This document shows, piece by piece, positions 17,570-26,769 of a stretch of DNA of 64,000 nt (positions are counted from its first letter, which is position 1; each line of letters opens with the position of its first letter). The stretch spans positions 310,001-374,000 of the forward strand of contig JAHXIP010000001.1 of assembly GCA_025655575.1 (NCBI GenBank), given 5' to 3'. Below the pieces are notes generated by a model. That model was not told the DNA's origin, did no database searches, and worked only from the letters and a program-made list of their open reading frames with translations. This stretch comes from Candidatus Thiodiazotropha sp. (ex Monitilora ramsayi). Its GTDB lineage: Bacteria > Pseudomonadota > Gammaproteobacteria > Chromatiales > Chromatiaceae. The position numbers were made by a program, and so were the translations under genes.

Positions 17570-18613
17570 ATGAAAAAGCTGATCTCAGCTGCGGTCGCCC
17601 TCTCGCTGACCGGTTTTGTTGGCATGGCATCCGCCCGCGATTACATCAGCGTGGTGGGTTCTTCCACAGTCTATCCGTTCGCCACCGTGGTGGCAGAGCA
17701 GTTCGGTAAAACCTCCAAGTTCAAGACGCCCAAGATTGAATCCACCGGTTCCGGTGGCGGTCTGAAGCTGTTTTGTGCGGGTGCGGGCGTTGAGCATCCC
17801 GATATCACCAACGCCTCCCGTCGGATCAAGAAGTCTGAAGTCGAGCGCTGTGCCGGCAACGGCATCAACGATATTATCGAAGTGAAAGTCGGTTACGACG
17901 GTATTGCCCTGGCCAACTCCAAGGCTGCCCCGCAGTTCTCTGTGTCCCGTAAGGACATCTTTCTGGCACTGGCCAAAGAGGTGCCGGATCCCAAGGCTCC
18001 TGAGGACGGCAAGCTGGTAGCCAATCCCTACCAGACCTGGAAGGAGGTAAACGCCAACCTGCCTGACATGGCGATCGAAGTGCTGGGTCCCCCTCCCACA
18101 TCCGGTACCCGCGACGCCTTCGCCGAACTGGCAATGGAAGGTGGTTGTAAGAAGATCGGCTGGATCAAGGCCATGAAGAAGAAAGACAAAAAGCTGTACA
18201 AGTCGATCTGCCACACCGTGCGTGAAGATGGCAAGTACATCGAAGCCGGTGAAAACGACAACCTGATCGTGCAGAAGCTGGAAGCCAACAAAGGCGCCCT
18301 GGGTGTCTTCGGCTACAGCTTCCTGGATCAGAACTCAGACAAGGTACAGGGTTCGCTGGTTGACGGTGTTGCACCGACCTTCGAGCTGATCGCAGACGGC
18401 AGCTATCCGGTTTCCCGCCCACTCTACTTCTACGTGAAGAAAGCGCACGTGGGCAAGATCCCCGGCATCAACGAATACCTGGCTGAGTTCACCAGCGATA
18501 AAGCCTGGGGCGACGAAGGGTATCTGGCCGACAAAGGCCTGATCCCAATGCCGACTGAAGAGCGTAAGGCCTTCAAGAGCGATGTTGATGGTTTGAAAAA
18601 CCTCAAGCTCTGA
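17570..18613 (+). CDS. pstS: Periplasmic phosphate-binding protein PstS
   Basis: 347 residues with a signal peptide (1-22, cut after ASA). The phosphate-binding motifs are VVGSSTVYPF, STGSGGGLKLF, SRRIKKSEVE and SGTRDAF. It captures phosphate for the PstCAB transporter. A strong AGGAG site precedes ATG 17570. A strong terminator separates it from pstC, which is expected to keep PstS in large excess over the membrane parts. Regulated by the Pho box upstream. Confidence 0.96.
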   Translation: MKKLISAAVALSLTGFVGMASARDYISVVGSSTVYPFATVVAEQFGKTSKFKTPKIESTGSGGGLKLFCAGAGVEHPDITNASRRIKKSEVERCAGNGINDIIEVKVGYDGIALANSKAAPQFSVSRKDIFLALAKEVPDPKAPEDGKLVANPYQTWKEVNANLPDMAIEVLGPPPTSGTRDAFAELAMEGGCKKIGWIKAMKKKDKKLYKSICHTVREDGKYIEAGENDNLIVQKLEANKGALGVFGYSFLDQNSDKVQGSLVDGVAPTFELIADGSYPVSRPLYFYVKKAHVGKIPGINEYLAEFTSDKAWGDEGYLADKGLIPMPTEERKAFKSDVDGLKNLKL

Positions 18614-18634
18614 ACCCGGTACTAAGCTGCAAGG

Positions 18635-18671
18635 AAGCGGCTGTTTGTTGTAACAAACAGCCGCTTTTTTT
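18635..18671 (+). terminator. Terminator/attenuator between pstS and pstC
   Basis: A near-perfect 15-bp stem (18635-18649 with 18652-18666), its tip opening into a small loop, runs into a continuous T-run to 18671. It lies inside the operon, so read-through should set the ratio of PstS to PstCAB-PhoU. Confidence 0.9.
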
Positions 18672-18686
18672 CTACTGGAAGTTGTA

Positions 18687-20069
18687 ATGCATACCTCCAC
18701 ACTGATTATCGTACTGCTGGGACTGATGTCCCTGGCGTACTACATGGGCAGAAAACGTTCGCTCAACCTGGTTTCCGGCCGGGTCAGAGACCTGCATTCG
18801 TTGCCGTCCTACTACGGACTGCTTACCGCACTCTGGTGTGGGATACCGGCAATACTGCTGCTGGTTGTCTGGATCTCTTTCGAAGGGTCGGTAGTGACCG
18901 GCCTGGTGGTGGATTCGCTGCCGCAGGAAACGCAAAACCTGCCGCCGGAACGCCTGAACCTGGTCCTCAACGATATCCGCAATCTTGCCACAGGCGACAT
19001 AGTCTCCACTACCGTGGACGAGAATATGCAGCAGGCGGCAGATCACTACGCCAGACTGCAGGGCATCAGCCACATGGCTATGTTTGTGGCAGCGCTTTCG
19101 CTGGCGATCCTGGCCGGCTTTATCGCTCACCGTTCCATCAGCCGACAGCAACGGGCGAGAAATCGCGTTGAGAAAGCGGTGAACTTCTTTCTCCTCTCCA
19201 GTTCTACGTTGGCCATATTTACCACTATCGGCATTGTGTTGTCGGTGTTGTTCGAGTCGCTCCGGTTCTTTCAACAAATTCCGGTCACAGATTTTATTTT
19301 TGGTCTGGAGTGGTCACCTCAGACCGCCATCCGGGCCGATCAGGTGGGCTCTTCGGGGGTCTTTGGCGCCATTCCCCTTTTTGCCGGTACTTTCCTGATT
19401 ACATTGATTGCGATGGTCGTTGCGGTACCGATCGGGTTGTTGTCCGCCATCTATATGGCTGAGTACGCAGGTCGCCATTTTCGCAGTCTGGCCAAGCCGG
19501 TGTTGGAAGTATTGGCAGGCATACCAACCGTGGTTTACGGCTTCTTCGCCGCCCTGACGGTTGCCCCCTTTTTTCGTGACTTGGGAGCCTCGTTGGGTTT
19601 GGGTGTCTCTTCCGAGTCGGCCCTGGCGGCAGGTGTGGTCATGGGTATCATGATCATTCCCTTTGTTTCATCCCTCTCTGATGATGTTATCAATGCGGTG
19701 CCGCAGGCTATGCGGGACGGTTCCTACGGTCTGGGTGCTACCCGTTCAGAGACCATCCGTCAGGTGATCATTCCTGCAGCGCTGCCCGGCATCGTGGGCG
19801 GTGTTCTGTTGGCGGTGTCACGTGCCATCGGCGAAACCATGATCGTGGTGATGGCGGCTGGGCTCTCCGCAAATCTCACGGCCAATCCGCTTGAAGCGGT
19901 CACCACCGTTACCGTGCAGATCGTCACCTTGTTGGTCGGCGACCAGGAGTTCGACAGTGCCAAGACCCTGGCCGCATTCGCCCTGGCCCTGGTGCTGTTT
20001 GTCATCACCCTGGCCCTCAACATGATCGCACTGCATATCGTGCGCAAATATCGTGAACAGTATGAATAA
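18687..20069 (+). CDS. pstC: Phosphate ABC transporter permease PstC
   Basis: 460 residues, longer than the roughly 320 of E. coli PstC. An N-terminal extension (about 1-165) has two membrane segments and a periplasmic stretch. The permease core follows, with FLLSSSTLAIFTTIGIVLSVLF and the binding-protein-dependent motif EAA-like GATRSETIRQVIIPAALPG. It forms the channel with PstA. GGAAG before ATG 18687. Overlaps pstA. Confidence 0.94.
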   Translation: MHTSTLIIVLLGLMSLAYYMGRKRSLNLVSGRVRDLHSLPSYYGLLTALWCGIPAILLLVVWISFEGSVVTGLVVDSLPQETQNLPPERLNLVLNDIRNLATGDIVSTTVDENMQQAADHYARLQGISHMAMFVAALSLAILAGFIAHRSISRQQRARNRVEKAVNFFLLSSSTLAIFTTIGIVLSVLFESLRFFQQIPVTDFIFGLEWSPQTAIRADQVGSSGVFGAIPLFAGTFLITLIAMVVAVPIGLLSAIYMAEYAGRHFRSLAKPVLEVLAGIPTVVYGFFAALTVAPFFRDLGASLGLGVSSESALAAGVVMGIMIIPFVSSLSDDVINAVPQAMRDGSYGLGATRSETIRQVIIPAALPGIVGGVLLAVSRAIGETMIVVMAAGLSANLTANPLEAVTTVTVQIVTLLVGDQEFDSAKTLAAFALALVLFVITLALNMIALHIVRKYREQYE

Positions 20070-21360
20070 TCAGCAGCAACAGCATGAGCGGAGCATGACG
20101 CGGGTCGAGAAGAGTCTGGCACGCCGCTATCGTCAGGAGAGAAACTTCAAGCGGCTCGGATTGGGTGCCATTCTGCTGGGGCTGCTTTTCGTTTCGTTCC
20201 TGTTTATCAGCATCTTTGCCAATGGTTACACAGCATTCCAGCAGACCTTCATCAAACTGGATGTGTTTTACGATCCTGAGATGATCGCGCCGGTGGGAGA
20301 GACCGATCCCGATGTGCTCTCTGCCGGTAACTATGGTGGGTTGGTCAAAGCGACCATGCGAGAGCTGTTTCCCTCTGTGACCAGTCGTCGAGATAAGAAG
20401 AAACTCTACGGGCTGATCAGTACCGGGGCCAGGTTTCAGATCCGTGAACGGGTCATGCAGGATCCTTCGGTAATCGGTCAACGGGAGAGCATCTGGGTAC
20501 CTGCGGATGATGACGTGGATATGTTGATCAAGGGACATATCGATTTGAACCTGCCTGAAAGCGACCGGCGTATCAAAGATGACCAGCTGTCCTGGATTCA
20601 GGGAATGCAGGAGGAAGGGCGTGTCGAGAAGCGTTTCAATACCACTTTCTTTACCGCTGGTGATTCGCGCGAACCGGAGCTCTCAGGTATCAAGGGTGCG
20701 GCCGTGGGTTCTTTCTTTACGTTGCTGATCTGTTTGGCTATCTCTTTTCCGGTGGGTGTGGCAGCAGCGGTCTATCTGGAAGAGGTTGCGCCGAAGAATC
20801 GATGGACCGATCTCATCGAGGTCAACATCAATAACCTGGCCGCTGTGCCTTCTATCGTTTTCGGTCTGCTTGGTCTGGCGGTCTTTATCAACTTCTTCGG
20901 ACTGCCTCGTTCGGTGCCTCTGGTGGGTGGACTTGTACTCGCCCTGATGACGTTGCCGACCATCATCATCGCCAGCCGCGCTGCACTGAAGTCGGTGCCC
21001 CCTTCAATTAGAGAGGCGGCCTTAGGTGTAGGTGCGTCACCCATGCAGACAATCACCCATCATGTGCTGCCTTTGGCGTTGCCCGGCATGCTGACCGGCA
21101 CCATCATCGGTATGGCTCAGGCACTGGGTGAGACGGCCCCGCTGCTGATGATCGGCATGGTGGCTTTTATCGTGGATATCCCCGGTGGCGCAATGGACCC
21201 TTCGGCGGTGCTGCCGGTGCAGATCTATCTCTGGGCAGACAGCCCTGAGCGTGCATTTGTCGAGAGAACGTCGGCAGCCATCATGGTGTTGCTGGCCTTT
21301 TTGATCAGTATGAATCTGTTGGCCGTTTGGCTGAGAAAGAAATTTGAGCGTCGCTGGTAA
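20062..21360 (+). CDS. pstA: Phosphate ABC transporter permease PstA
   Basis: About 432 residues with a membrane helix near 35, a large periplasmic insert of about 150 residues, and the conserved permease core ([54 protein letters not shown]). The extended form pairs with the extended pstC. ATG 20062 overlaps the pstC stop; GTG 20053 or ATG 20095 (with GAGCGGAG upstream) are alternative starts. Confidence 0.93.
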   Translation: MNNQQQQHERSMTRVEKSLARRYRQERNFKRLGLGAILLGLLFVSFLFISIFANGYTAFQQTFIKLDVFYDPEMIAPVGETDPDVLSAGNYGGLVKATMRELFPSVTSRRDKKKLYGLISTGARFQIRERVMQDPSVIGQRESIWVPADDDVDMLIKGHIDLNLPESDRRIKDDQLSWIQGMQEEGRVEKRFNTTFFTAGDSREPELSGIKGAAVGSFFTLLICLAISFPVGVAAAVYLEEVAPKNRWTDLIEVNINNLAAVPSIVFGLLGLAVFINFFGLPRSVPLVGGLVLALMTLPTIIIASRAALKSVPPSIREAALGVGASPMQTITHHVLPLALPGMLTGTIIGMAQALGETAPLLMIGMVAFIVDIPGGAMDPSAVLPVQIYLWADSPERAFVERTSAAIMVLLAFLISMNLLAVWLRKKFERRW

Positions 21361-21455
21361 GCGTGACGCAAGTGAGGTGTAAGGTGGATGAAGTGATCAA
21401 TCGTAATAGCACGATTGCCCGTGAGCTAAAGGCAGGCTCAGGTGCAGAGGTCGGT

Positions 21456-22268
21456 ATGCAGGTTTTAAACGATAGCCAAAGTAGCGGCACCGTTGGCGAT
21501 ATCTATGTGGATGATCCCCGCATGACCTGTCGTAACGTCAATGTCTATTACGGCGACAAGCAGGCGATATTCGATATCGATCTTGATATCGCCAAGCACC
21601 AGGTAATCTCCATGATCGGTCCGTCCGGTTGTGGCAAGTCGACCTTTCTGCGTTGCCTCAATCGCATGAATGACACCATCGACATCTGCAAGGTCACCGG
21701 CCAGATCAAGATGGAGGGTCAGGATATTTATGACGGCGGACTCGACGTGGTGCCTTTGCGTGCCAGTGTCGGCATGGTGTTCCAGAAGCCAAACCCATTT
21801 CCCAAGTCGATCTACGACAACATCGGTTATGGCCCGAGAATTCACGGACTGAACGACGACAAGGATCATCTCGATGAGATCGTCGAGACCTCGCTGAAAA
21901 AAGCGGGTCTCTGGGAAGAGGTCAAGGATCGTCTCGACCAGCCGGGTACCGGTCTCTCCGGTGGGCAGCAACAGCGCCTCTGTATTGCCCGCGCCATTGC
22001 GGTGAGCCCGGAGGTGATTCTGATGGACGAGCCCTGTTCGGCACTCGACCCCATCGCCACGGCAAAAATCGAAGAGTTGATCGATGAGCTGCGCGAGAAT
22101 TATACGATCGCCATCGTCACCCACTCCATGCAGCAGGCGGCACGGGTGAGTCAGCGCACGGCCTATTTTCATCTGGGCAAATTGATCGAAGTGGGAGAGA
22201 CAGACCAAATCTTCACCGCCCCGCGACACAGATTGACGGAAGACTATATAACCGGCCGCTTCGGCTGA
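21456..22268 (+). CDS. pstB: Phosphate ABC transporter ATPase PstB
   Basis: About 270 residues. Walker [11 protein letters not shown]-loop VFQKPNPFP (typical of PstB), signature [14 protein letters not shown], Walker [14 protein letters not shown] and the H-loop His in VTHSM. It powers PstCA. I chose ATG 21456, which has AGAGGT at a suitable distance and gives a family-like length. In-frame GTGs at 21363 and 21384 would add up to 31 residues. Confidence 0.95.
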   Translation: MQVLNDSQSSGTVGDIYVDDPRMTCRNVNVYYGDKQAIFDIDLDIAKHQVISMIGPSGCGKSTFLRCLNRMNDTIDICKVTGQIKMEGQDIYDGGLDVVPLRASVGMVFQKPNPFPKSIYDNIGYGPRIHGLNDDKDHLDEIVETSLKKAGLWEEVKDRLDQPGTGLSGGQQQRLCIARAIAVSPEVILMDEPCSALDPIATAKIEELIDELRENYTIAIVTHSMQQAARVSQRTAYFHLGKLIEVGETDQIFTAPRHRLTEDYITGRFG

Positions 22269-22281
22269 TGGTGAGCAGAGT

Positions 22282-23007
22282 ATGAATGAGATGATTAGCG
22301 GCCATACCGTAAAGGCCTATAACCAAGAGTTGAAGACCATCAACCAGCTGGCCATCAAGCTGGGAGAGTTGGGACTGGATCAGTTGCGGCGAGCGGTCAA
22401 GACCCTGAAGGAAGAAGATACCAAGGCGGCCGGCCAGGTCATCGACCGTGATCAGAAACTGAACGCAATCGATGTGCAGGCTGACGAAGAGATCATCCGG
22501 CTCATCGCCAAACGTCAACCCGTGGCCAAGGACTTGCGCGATATCCTCACCGTACAGAAGACAATCGCAGACCTGGAGCGGGTAGGTGACGAGGCACGAA
22601 AGATCGCCAATCTCACTATCCACTTTTTTAACAACGGCAAGACACCGCCGGGTAATGAGATTCTGCGCGATATCTACAGCATGGCGGAATTCGTTGACCA
22701 GATGTTGGTGCAGAGCCTGGAGGCATTCTCCGAACTCAATCTGTACAAGGCACTGGAAGTGATCAAGCGAGACGAGACGCTCTATGAAGAGTTTCGCGAT
22801 GCCTTACGCCGACTCTCAACCTTTATCATGGAAGACTCCCGCAGTGTCGGTCACGCTGTTGATATTGTGCTCGCCCTGCGTGCATTGGAGCGCATTGGCG
22901 GTCATGCAAAGAACATCGGCGGATTCGTGATCTTCCTTGTCACCGGCAAGGATGTGCGCCATGAGGATCTCAATATGATTGCGGCGGAGATTGCCGATAG
23001 GCTTTGA
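22282..23007 (+). CDS. phoU: Phosphate transport regulator PhoU
   Basis: 241 residues, all-helical with two PhoU repeats; metal-binding-type motifs lie at ADEEIIRLIAKRQPVAKDLRD (first repeat) and ALRALERIGGHAKNIGGF (second). It lets the Pst transporter signal phosphate sufficiency to PhoR-PhoB and limits uptake. Starts 13 bases after pstB, last gene of the operon; a hairpin shared with convergent priA follows. Confidence 0.96.
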   Translation: MNEMISGHTVKAYNQELKTINQLAIKLGELGLDQLRRAVKTLKEEDTKAAGQVIDRDQKLNAIDVQADEEIIRLIAKRQPVAKDLRDILTVQKTIADLERVGDEARKIANLTIHFFNNGKTPPGNEILRDIYSMAEFVDQMLVQSLEAFSELNLYKALEVIKRDETLYEEFRDALRRLSTFIMEDSRSVGHAVDIVLALRALERIGGHAKNIGGFVIFLVTGKDVRHEDLNMIAAEIADRL

Positions 23008-23020
23008 TTTTTTTTCGAGA

Positions 23021-23040
23021 GGGTGCGGCAGGCTGCACCC
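23021..23040. terminator. Hairpin between phoU and priA
   Basis: GGGTGC/GCACCC with an 8-base loop. A run of eight T (23007-23014 region, read as A on the other strand) lies on the phoU side, so the T-tract faces the priA transcript only as A. It probably serves as a bidirectional end and resembles the GGTGCGG repeat at 39136-39154. Confidence 0.5.
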
Positions 23041-23047
23041 ATAAAAT

Positions 23048-25255
23048 CTAAAGCATCTCCATCGGATCCACATCGATAGACCAGCGGACCTTTCGCGCCT
23101 CAGGGAGTGTAATCAATTCAGGCACCCATTGGGCGAGCCATTGGTGCAGCGGTTTACGTTGAGTCGACTGCACCAGCAGATGGGCCCGTATACGTCCCGC
23201 CCTGCGTTCCATCGGCGCGGGTACCGGTCCCCATAGTTCAATCTGATCGGCACCGGTCAGGGACTTGCCTACGGCTGCTGCGCGGTGAAGAAACTCGATG
23301 GGATCATTCGCCTTGGTCGACTCCGCACGGATCAACACCTGGTGGGAAAAGGGCGGCAGAAGCGCAAGCCGCCGTTCCGCCAACGCCTCTTTGGAGAAGG
23401 CGCCATATCCTTGTCGTGTCAGAATCTGCATCAGAGGATGTTCTGGATGACGGGTCTGGATCAACACCCGCCCGGGACGTGCCGCCCGTCCTGCACGTCC
23501 CGCGACCTGCAGGATCAGTTGCGCCATTCTCTCCGACGCCCGATAGTCGGCACCGAACAGTCCCTGGTCCACATCGAGAATCCCCACCAGAGTAACGTCG
23601 GGAAAGTGGTGTCCCTTGGCCAGCATCTGGGTGCCGAGCAATAGCGGATAGGCCCCTGAACGAATGCCATCGAGGAGTTTTTCCAATGCTCCCTTGCGGC
23701 TGGTGGAGTCCTTATCGATTCTCGCCAGCGGCACCTCTGGAAAAAGATTTCCCAGCCGCTCCTCAATCTGTTCCGTACCCTGACCGATGGTGCGAAGATC
23801 GGGGCTGCCGCATTCGGGACACTGCTGAGGAACGCGGCGCTGATGACCGCAATGGTGGCACCAGAGCAAATTCTGCTTTCGGTGGTGGGTCATGCGGGCG
23901 TCACAGCGCGGACAGTCGGTCAGCCAGCCACAGGCATGACAGGTCAACATGGGAGCATAGCCGCGCCGGTTGAGAAAAAGCATCACCTGCTCTTTATTGG
24001 AAAGAGCTGTTCTGATCTCGTTGATCATCGCCGGTGAGAGCCCGCCATCCAGCGGCACTGATCGGATGTCGATGAGATGCATATCGGGCAGGCTAGCATC
24101 TGCCACCCGATTCGGTAGATTGAGTTGTTGGTAGCGGCCCTCTTCGGTGTTACGCAATGACTCCAGGGAAGGGGTAGCCGAGCCAAGCAACACCGGGCAA
24201 CCGGCCTGCTGTCCCCGTACCAGGGCTAAGTCACGGGCGGAGTAACGAAAACCCTCCTGCTGCTTATAGGAGAGATCATGCTCCTCATCGACCACCACCA
24301 ATCCAAGATCGGGCATGGGAGTGAAGACAGCGGAACGAGTCCCCAGCAACACTTGTTTGTTGCCGAGGCGCAGATCGTGCCAGACCGCTTCACGCTCGCC
24401 ATCGGCCAGCGCGGAATGGAGCAGGGCAACCCGGTGGCCGAGACGTTGCCTGAAACGATCCATCAGTTGCGGGGTCAGGCCGATCTCCGGTACCAGCACC
24501 AGCGCCTGTCGTCCCTGAGCCAGAACGGCTTCGATAAGACACAGATAGACTTCGGTCTTCCCGCTGCCGGTCACACCGTTCAAAAGAAAGGGTATGAATT
24601 CGTTCAGCCTGGCGCTGACCTGATCGACGGCAGCCTGTTGGGCGGGGTTAAGCGGATGCCGATGTTGTTCGTTTTCATCGCTTTGATTCGATGGCACCAG
24701 ATGGCAACGCTCAATCCAGCCCCGCGCATTGAGACTGCGCAAAACGCTATCCGAAGCACCTGACGACTCGATGAGTTCAGCTTTTAGTAACCCATCAGCA
24801 TGGACCGACAAGGTCTGCATCACTGCCAATTGCTTGGGTGCGCGGGAGAGCTTGGCAATATCAGCCTGCCGTCCGGTGGCTGACAGTCGCCATGCCTCGG
24901 GCCGGGCCAATGAGATCGCTCGCGTCTTGCGAAGATTGACCGGCAGGGCCTGAAAGACCACATCCCCCAGCGGGTGCTGATAATAGTCCGCTGCCCACTG
25001 CAGCAGCCGCATCTCCCTCTCGTTCAGCAGCGGCCCGTCGTCGAGTTGCCGGGTAGCCCGCTTGAGACGCTCCCGGGGTAGTTCGCTGCTGTCGCTGATA
25101 CCGATCAAAAGACCGGTTCGGCCACCCCTGCCGAAGGGTACCTGGAAGCGGGTGCCGATAGCCGGCAACTGAGACATGCCCGCGGGCATCAGGTAGTCAA
25201 ACAGGGTGCGTAAAGGACCGGAGAGGGCGATGCGGAGTATGGGCTCAGAAACCAT
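23048..25255 (-). CDS. priA: Primosomal replication restart helicase PriA
   Basis: 735 residues. An N-terminal DNA-binding (3'BD) domain, then a superfamily-2 helicase with Walker A GVTGSGKTEVYL (about 230) and DEEH box VVVDEEHD. Eight cysteines in two paired zinc knuckles sit between the helicase lobes (CHACGWLTDCPRCDAR and CHHCGHQRR plus CPECGS). The helicase motif VAGRAGRAARPGRV follows. It reloads the replisome at stalled forks. ATG 25255. Its upstream region holds a DnaA-box cluster. Confidence 0.96.
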   Translation of the reverse strand: MVSEPILRIALSGPLRTLFDYLMPAGMSQLPAIGTRFQVPFGRGGRTGLLIGISDSSELPRERLKRATRQLDDGPLLNEREMRLLQWAADYYQHPLGDVVFQALPVNLRKTRAISLARPEAWRLSATGRQADIAKLSRAPKQLAVMQTLSVHADGLLKAELIESSGASDSVLRSLNARGWIERCHLVPSNQSDENEQHRHPLNPAQQAAVDQVSARLNEFIPFLLNGVTGSGKTEVYLCLIEAVLAQGRQALVLVPEIGLTPQLMDRFRQRLGHRVALLHSALADGEREAVWHDLRLGNKQVLLGTRSAVFTPMPDLGLVVVDEEHDLSYKQQEGFRYSARDLALVRGQQAGCPVLLGSATPSLESLRNTEEGRYQQLNLPNRVADASLPDMHLIDIRSVPLDGGLSPAMINEIRTALSNKEQVMLFLNRRGYAPMLTCHACGWLTDCPRCDARMTHHRKQNLLWCHHCGHQRRVPQQCPECGSPDLRTIGQGTEQIEERLGNLFPEVPLARIDKDSTSRKGALEKLLDGIRSGAYPLLLGTQMLAKGHHFPDVTLVGILDVDQGLFGADYRASERMAQLILQVAGRAGRAARPGRVLIQTRHPEHPLMQILTRQGYGAFSKEALAERRLALLPPFSHQVLIRAESTKANDPIEFLHRAAAVGKSLTGADQIELWGPVPAPMERRAGRIRAHLLVQSTQRKPLHQWLAQWVPELITLPEARKVRWSIDVDPMEML

Positions 25256-25330
25256 GGCGGGACTGTATCATGGTTGCAAAAAAATCGGTCTAAAAATGGT
25301 TAAGTGATTGTCCTGACATGGGAAAAGGGT

Positions 25331-25545
25331 TTTTCCACAGATCATGTGGATAACTTTGTGCATAATATCCTGTGATAGCCGTGAAAGTGTTGTTTGTATT
25401 GGAGTTGTGTTGAATTGACCAAATATTTAGCAACTTTGTTAAGTTCTTTAATTACAATGAGTTGCGCAATATTAACGCATGCTTATGGTGTGATAGGGTA
25501 ATAACCATGAATGTTGTGTTGCAACAATCTTAACGATGTGCATAA
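25331..25545. promoter_or_regulatory. Cluster of four DnaA boxes in AT-rich intergenic region
   Basis: The gap 25256-25694 has no gene. It is AT-rich and holds four 9-mers that fit TTWTNCACA: TTTTCCACA 25331-25339 (+), TTATCCACA 25345-25353 (-), and TTATGCACA at 25357-25365 (-) and 25537-25545 (-). The first three lie within 35 bases. The stretch 25418-25480 between them is very AT-rich. This could be a replication origin, a DnaA-titrating or reactivating site, or a DnaA-regulated priA promoter. Confidence 0.6.
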
Positions 25546-25694
25546 ACCTTCGGTCAATCGGTCAGTAACCACTTACATACCAGAAAAACAGAGCTAAAAA
25601 CTCGGCTATTTCTTTGGTGTCGTAAAAAAGAGACATTCGGTCGGATCACCTGATATTCTGACCAGGGACAGACCGTCAAAAAGGAGCGAGGCCC

Positions 25695-26573
25695 ATGCAG
25701 CCATGGCAGATCATCGCGGAACACATCGCCCAGGTCACCGGCACACCCTTCGACCCCCTGGAGCCCAGACATATCGGCGGCGGTTGTATCAACACGGCAG
25801 TTCGTCTGATGGATGGGGGTCGTGGCTACTTCGTCAAACTGAACAGCGCCTCCCTGATCGACATGTTCGAGGCGGAATCCGATGGGCTCCAGGCCATGTC
25901 GGAGACAGAAACCATCCGGGTACCGAAATCCCTCTGCAGCGGCATCGCCGACGGACAGTCCTATCTGGTGATGGAATATATCGACATGGGACACGCCGGC
26001 AGGGACGGCAGCGCCAAGGCAGGCCGGCAGCTGGCCGAAATGCACCGGGCGAATTGGACCAGCTACGGATGGCATCGGGACAACACCATCGGCTCCACGC
26101 CTCAGCCCAATAGTCCAAACGACAGTTGGATCGACTTCTGGCGCGAGCAGCGGCTGGGTTTCCAGCTCAATCTGGCGGAACGTAACGGCTACGGCGGTAG
26201 TCTGCGGCGGGGTGGTGAACGCTTACTCGAAGGGTTTCACGCACTCATCGACCACCAACCCCAACCATCATTGCTTCACGGCGATCTTTGGGGTGGCAAT
26301 ATGGCCTATGACCCGGAGGGGAACCCGGTCATCTACGACCCCGCCGTCTACTACGGTGACCGCGAGGCGGACCTGGCCATGACCGAACTCTTCGGCGGAT
26401 TCGGTAACGCCTTCTATGATGCCTATCGGGAATCCTGGCCCCTCGAACCCGGATATTCAACGCGTAAGGTGCTCTACAACCTCTACCATATTCTTAACCA
26501 TCTGAACCTGTTTGGCAGTGGTTATCTGGGACAGGCAAGTTCCATGATCGATCGTTTGCTGGCGGAGATTTGA
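25695..26573 (+). CDS. Fructosamine/ketosamine-3-kinase family protein
   Basis: 292 residues. Phosphorylates protein-bound ketosamines so the sugar can be shed; bacterial YniA-type members act on small or protein substrates in the cytoplasm. The APH-like kinase fold shows GGGCINTAVRL near the N-terminus, YLVMEYIDMG in the hinge, the catalytic loop LLHGDLWGGNMAY, the metal-binding IYDPAVYYGDREADLAM, and ELFGGF. AAGGAG sits 11 bases before ATG 25695. Family length normal. It stands between the DnaA-box region and the AT-rich island, with base composition like the core genome. Confidence 0.9.
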   Translation: MQPWQIIAEHIAQVTGTPFDPLEPRHIGGGCINTAVRLMDGGRGYFVKLNSASLIDMFEAESDGLQAMSETETIRVPKSLCSGIADGQSYLVMEYIDMGHAGRDGSAKAGRQLAEMHRANWTSYGWHRDNTIGSTPQPNSPNDSWIDFWREQRLGFQLNLAERNGYGGSLRRGGERLLEGFHALIDHQPQPSLLHGDLWGGNMAYDPEGNPVIYDPAVYYGDREADLAMTELFGGFGNAFYDAYRESWPLEPGYSTRKVLYNLYHILNHLNLFGSGYLGQASSMIDRLLAEI

Positions 26574-26769
26574 GCACTCGTCTACTAGTTATATTTGGTA
26601 TTTAAAGGAAGCTATTTAAATTAATCACTGAATAAGGTTCGCTTTAGAAAAAGGTCTTTTGAAGTCTTTTCTGCTAACCTCGATTCATCAAGGAAATCAA
26701 GTCCGGGCAGGGATGCTTTCATGTTTATCACCTCCCTGTCCATTTCAGTATTTGTACCTGTTGTACATT

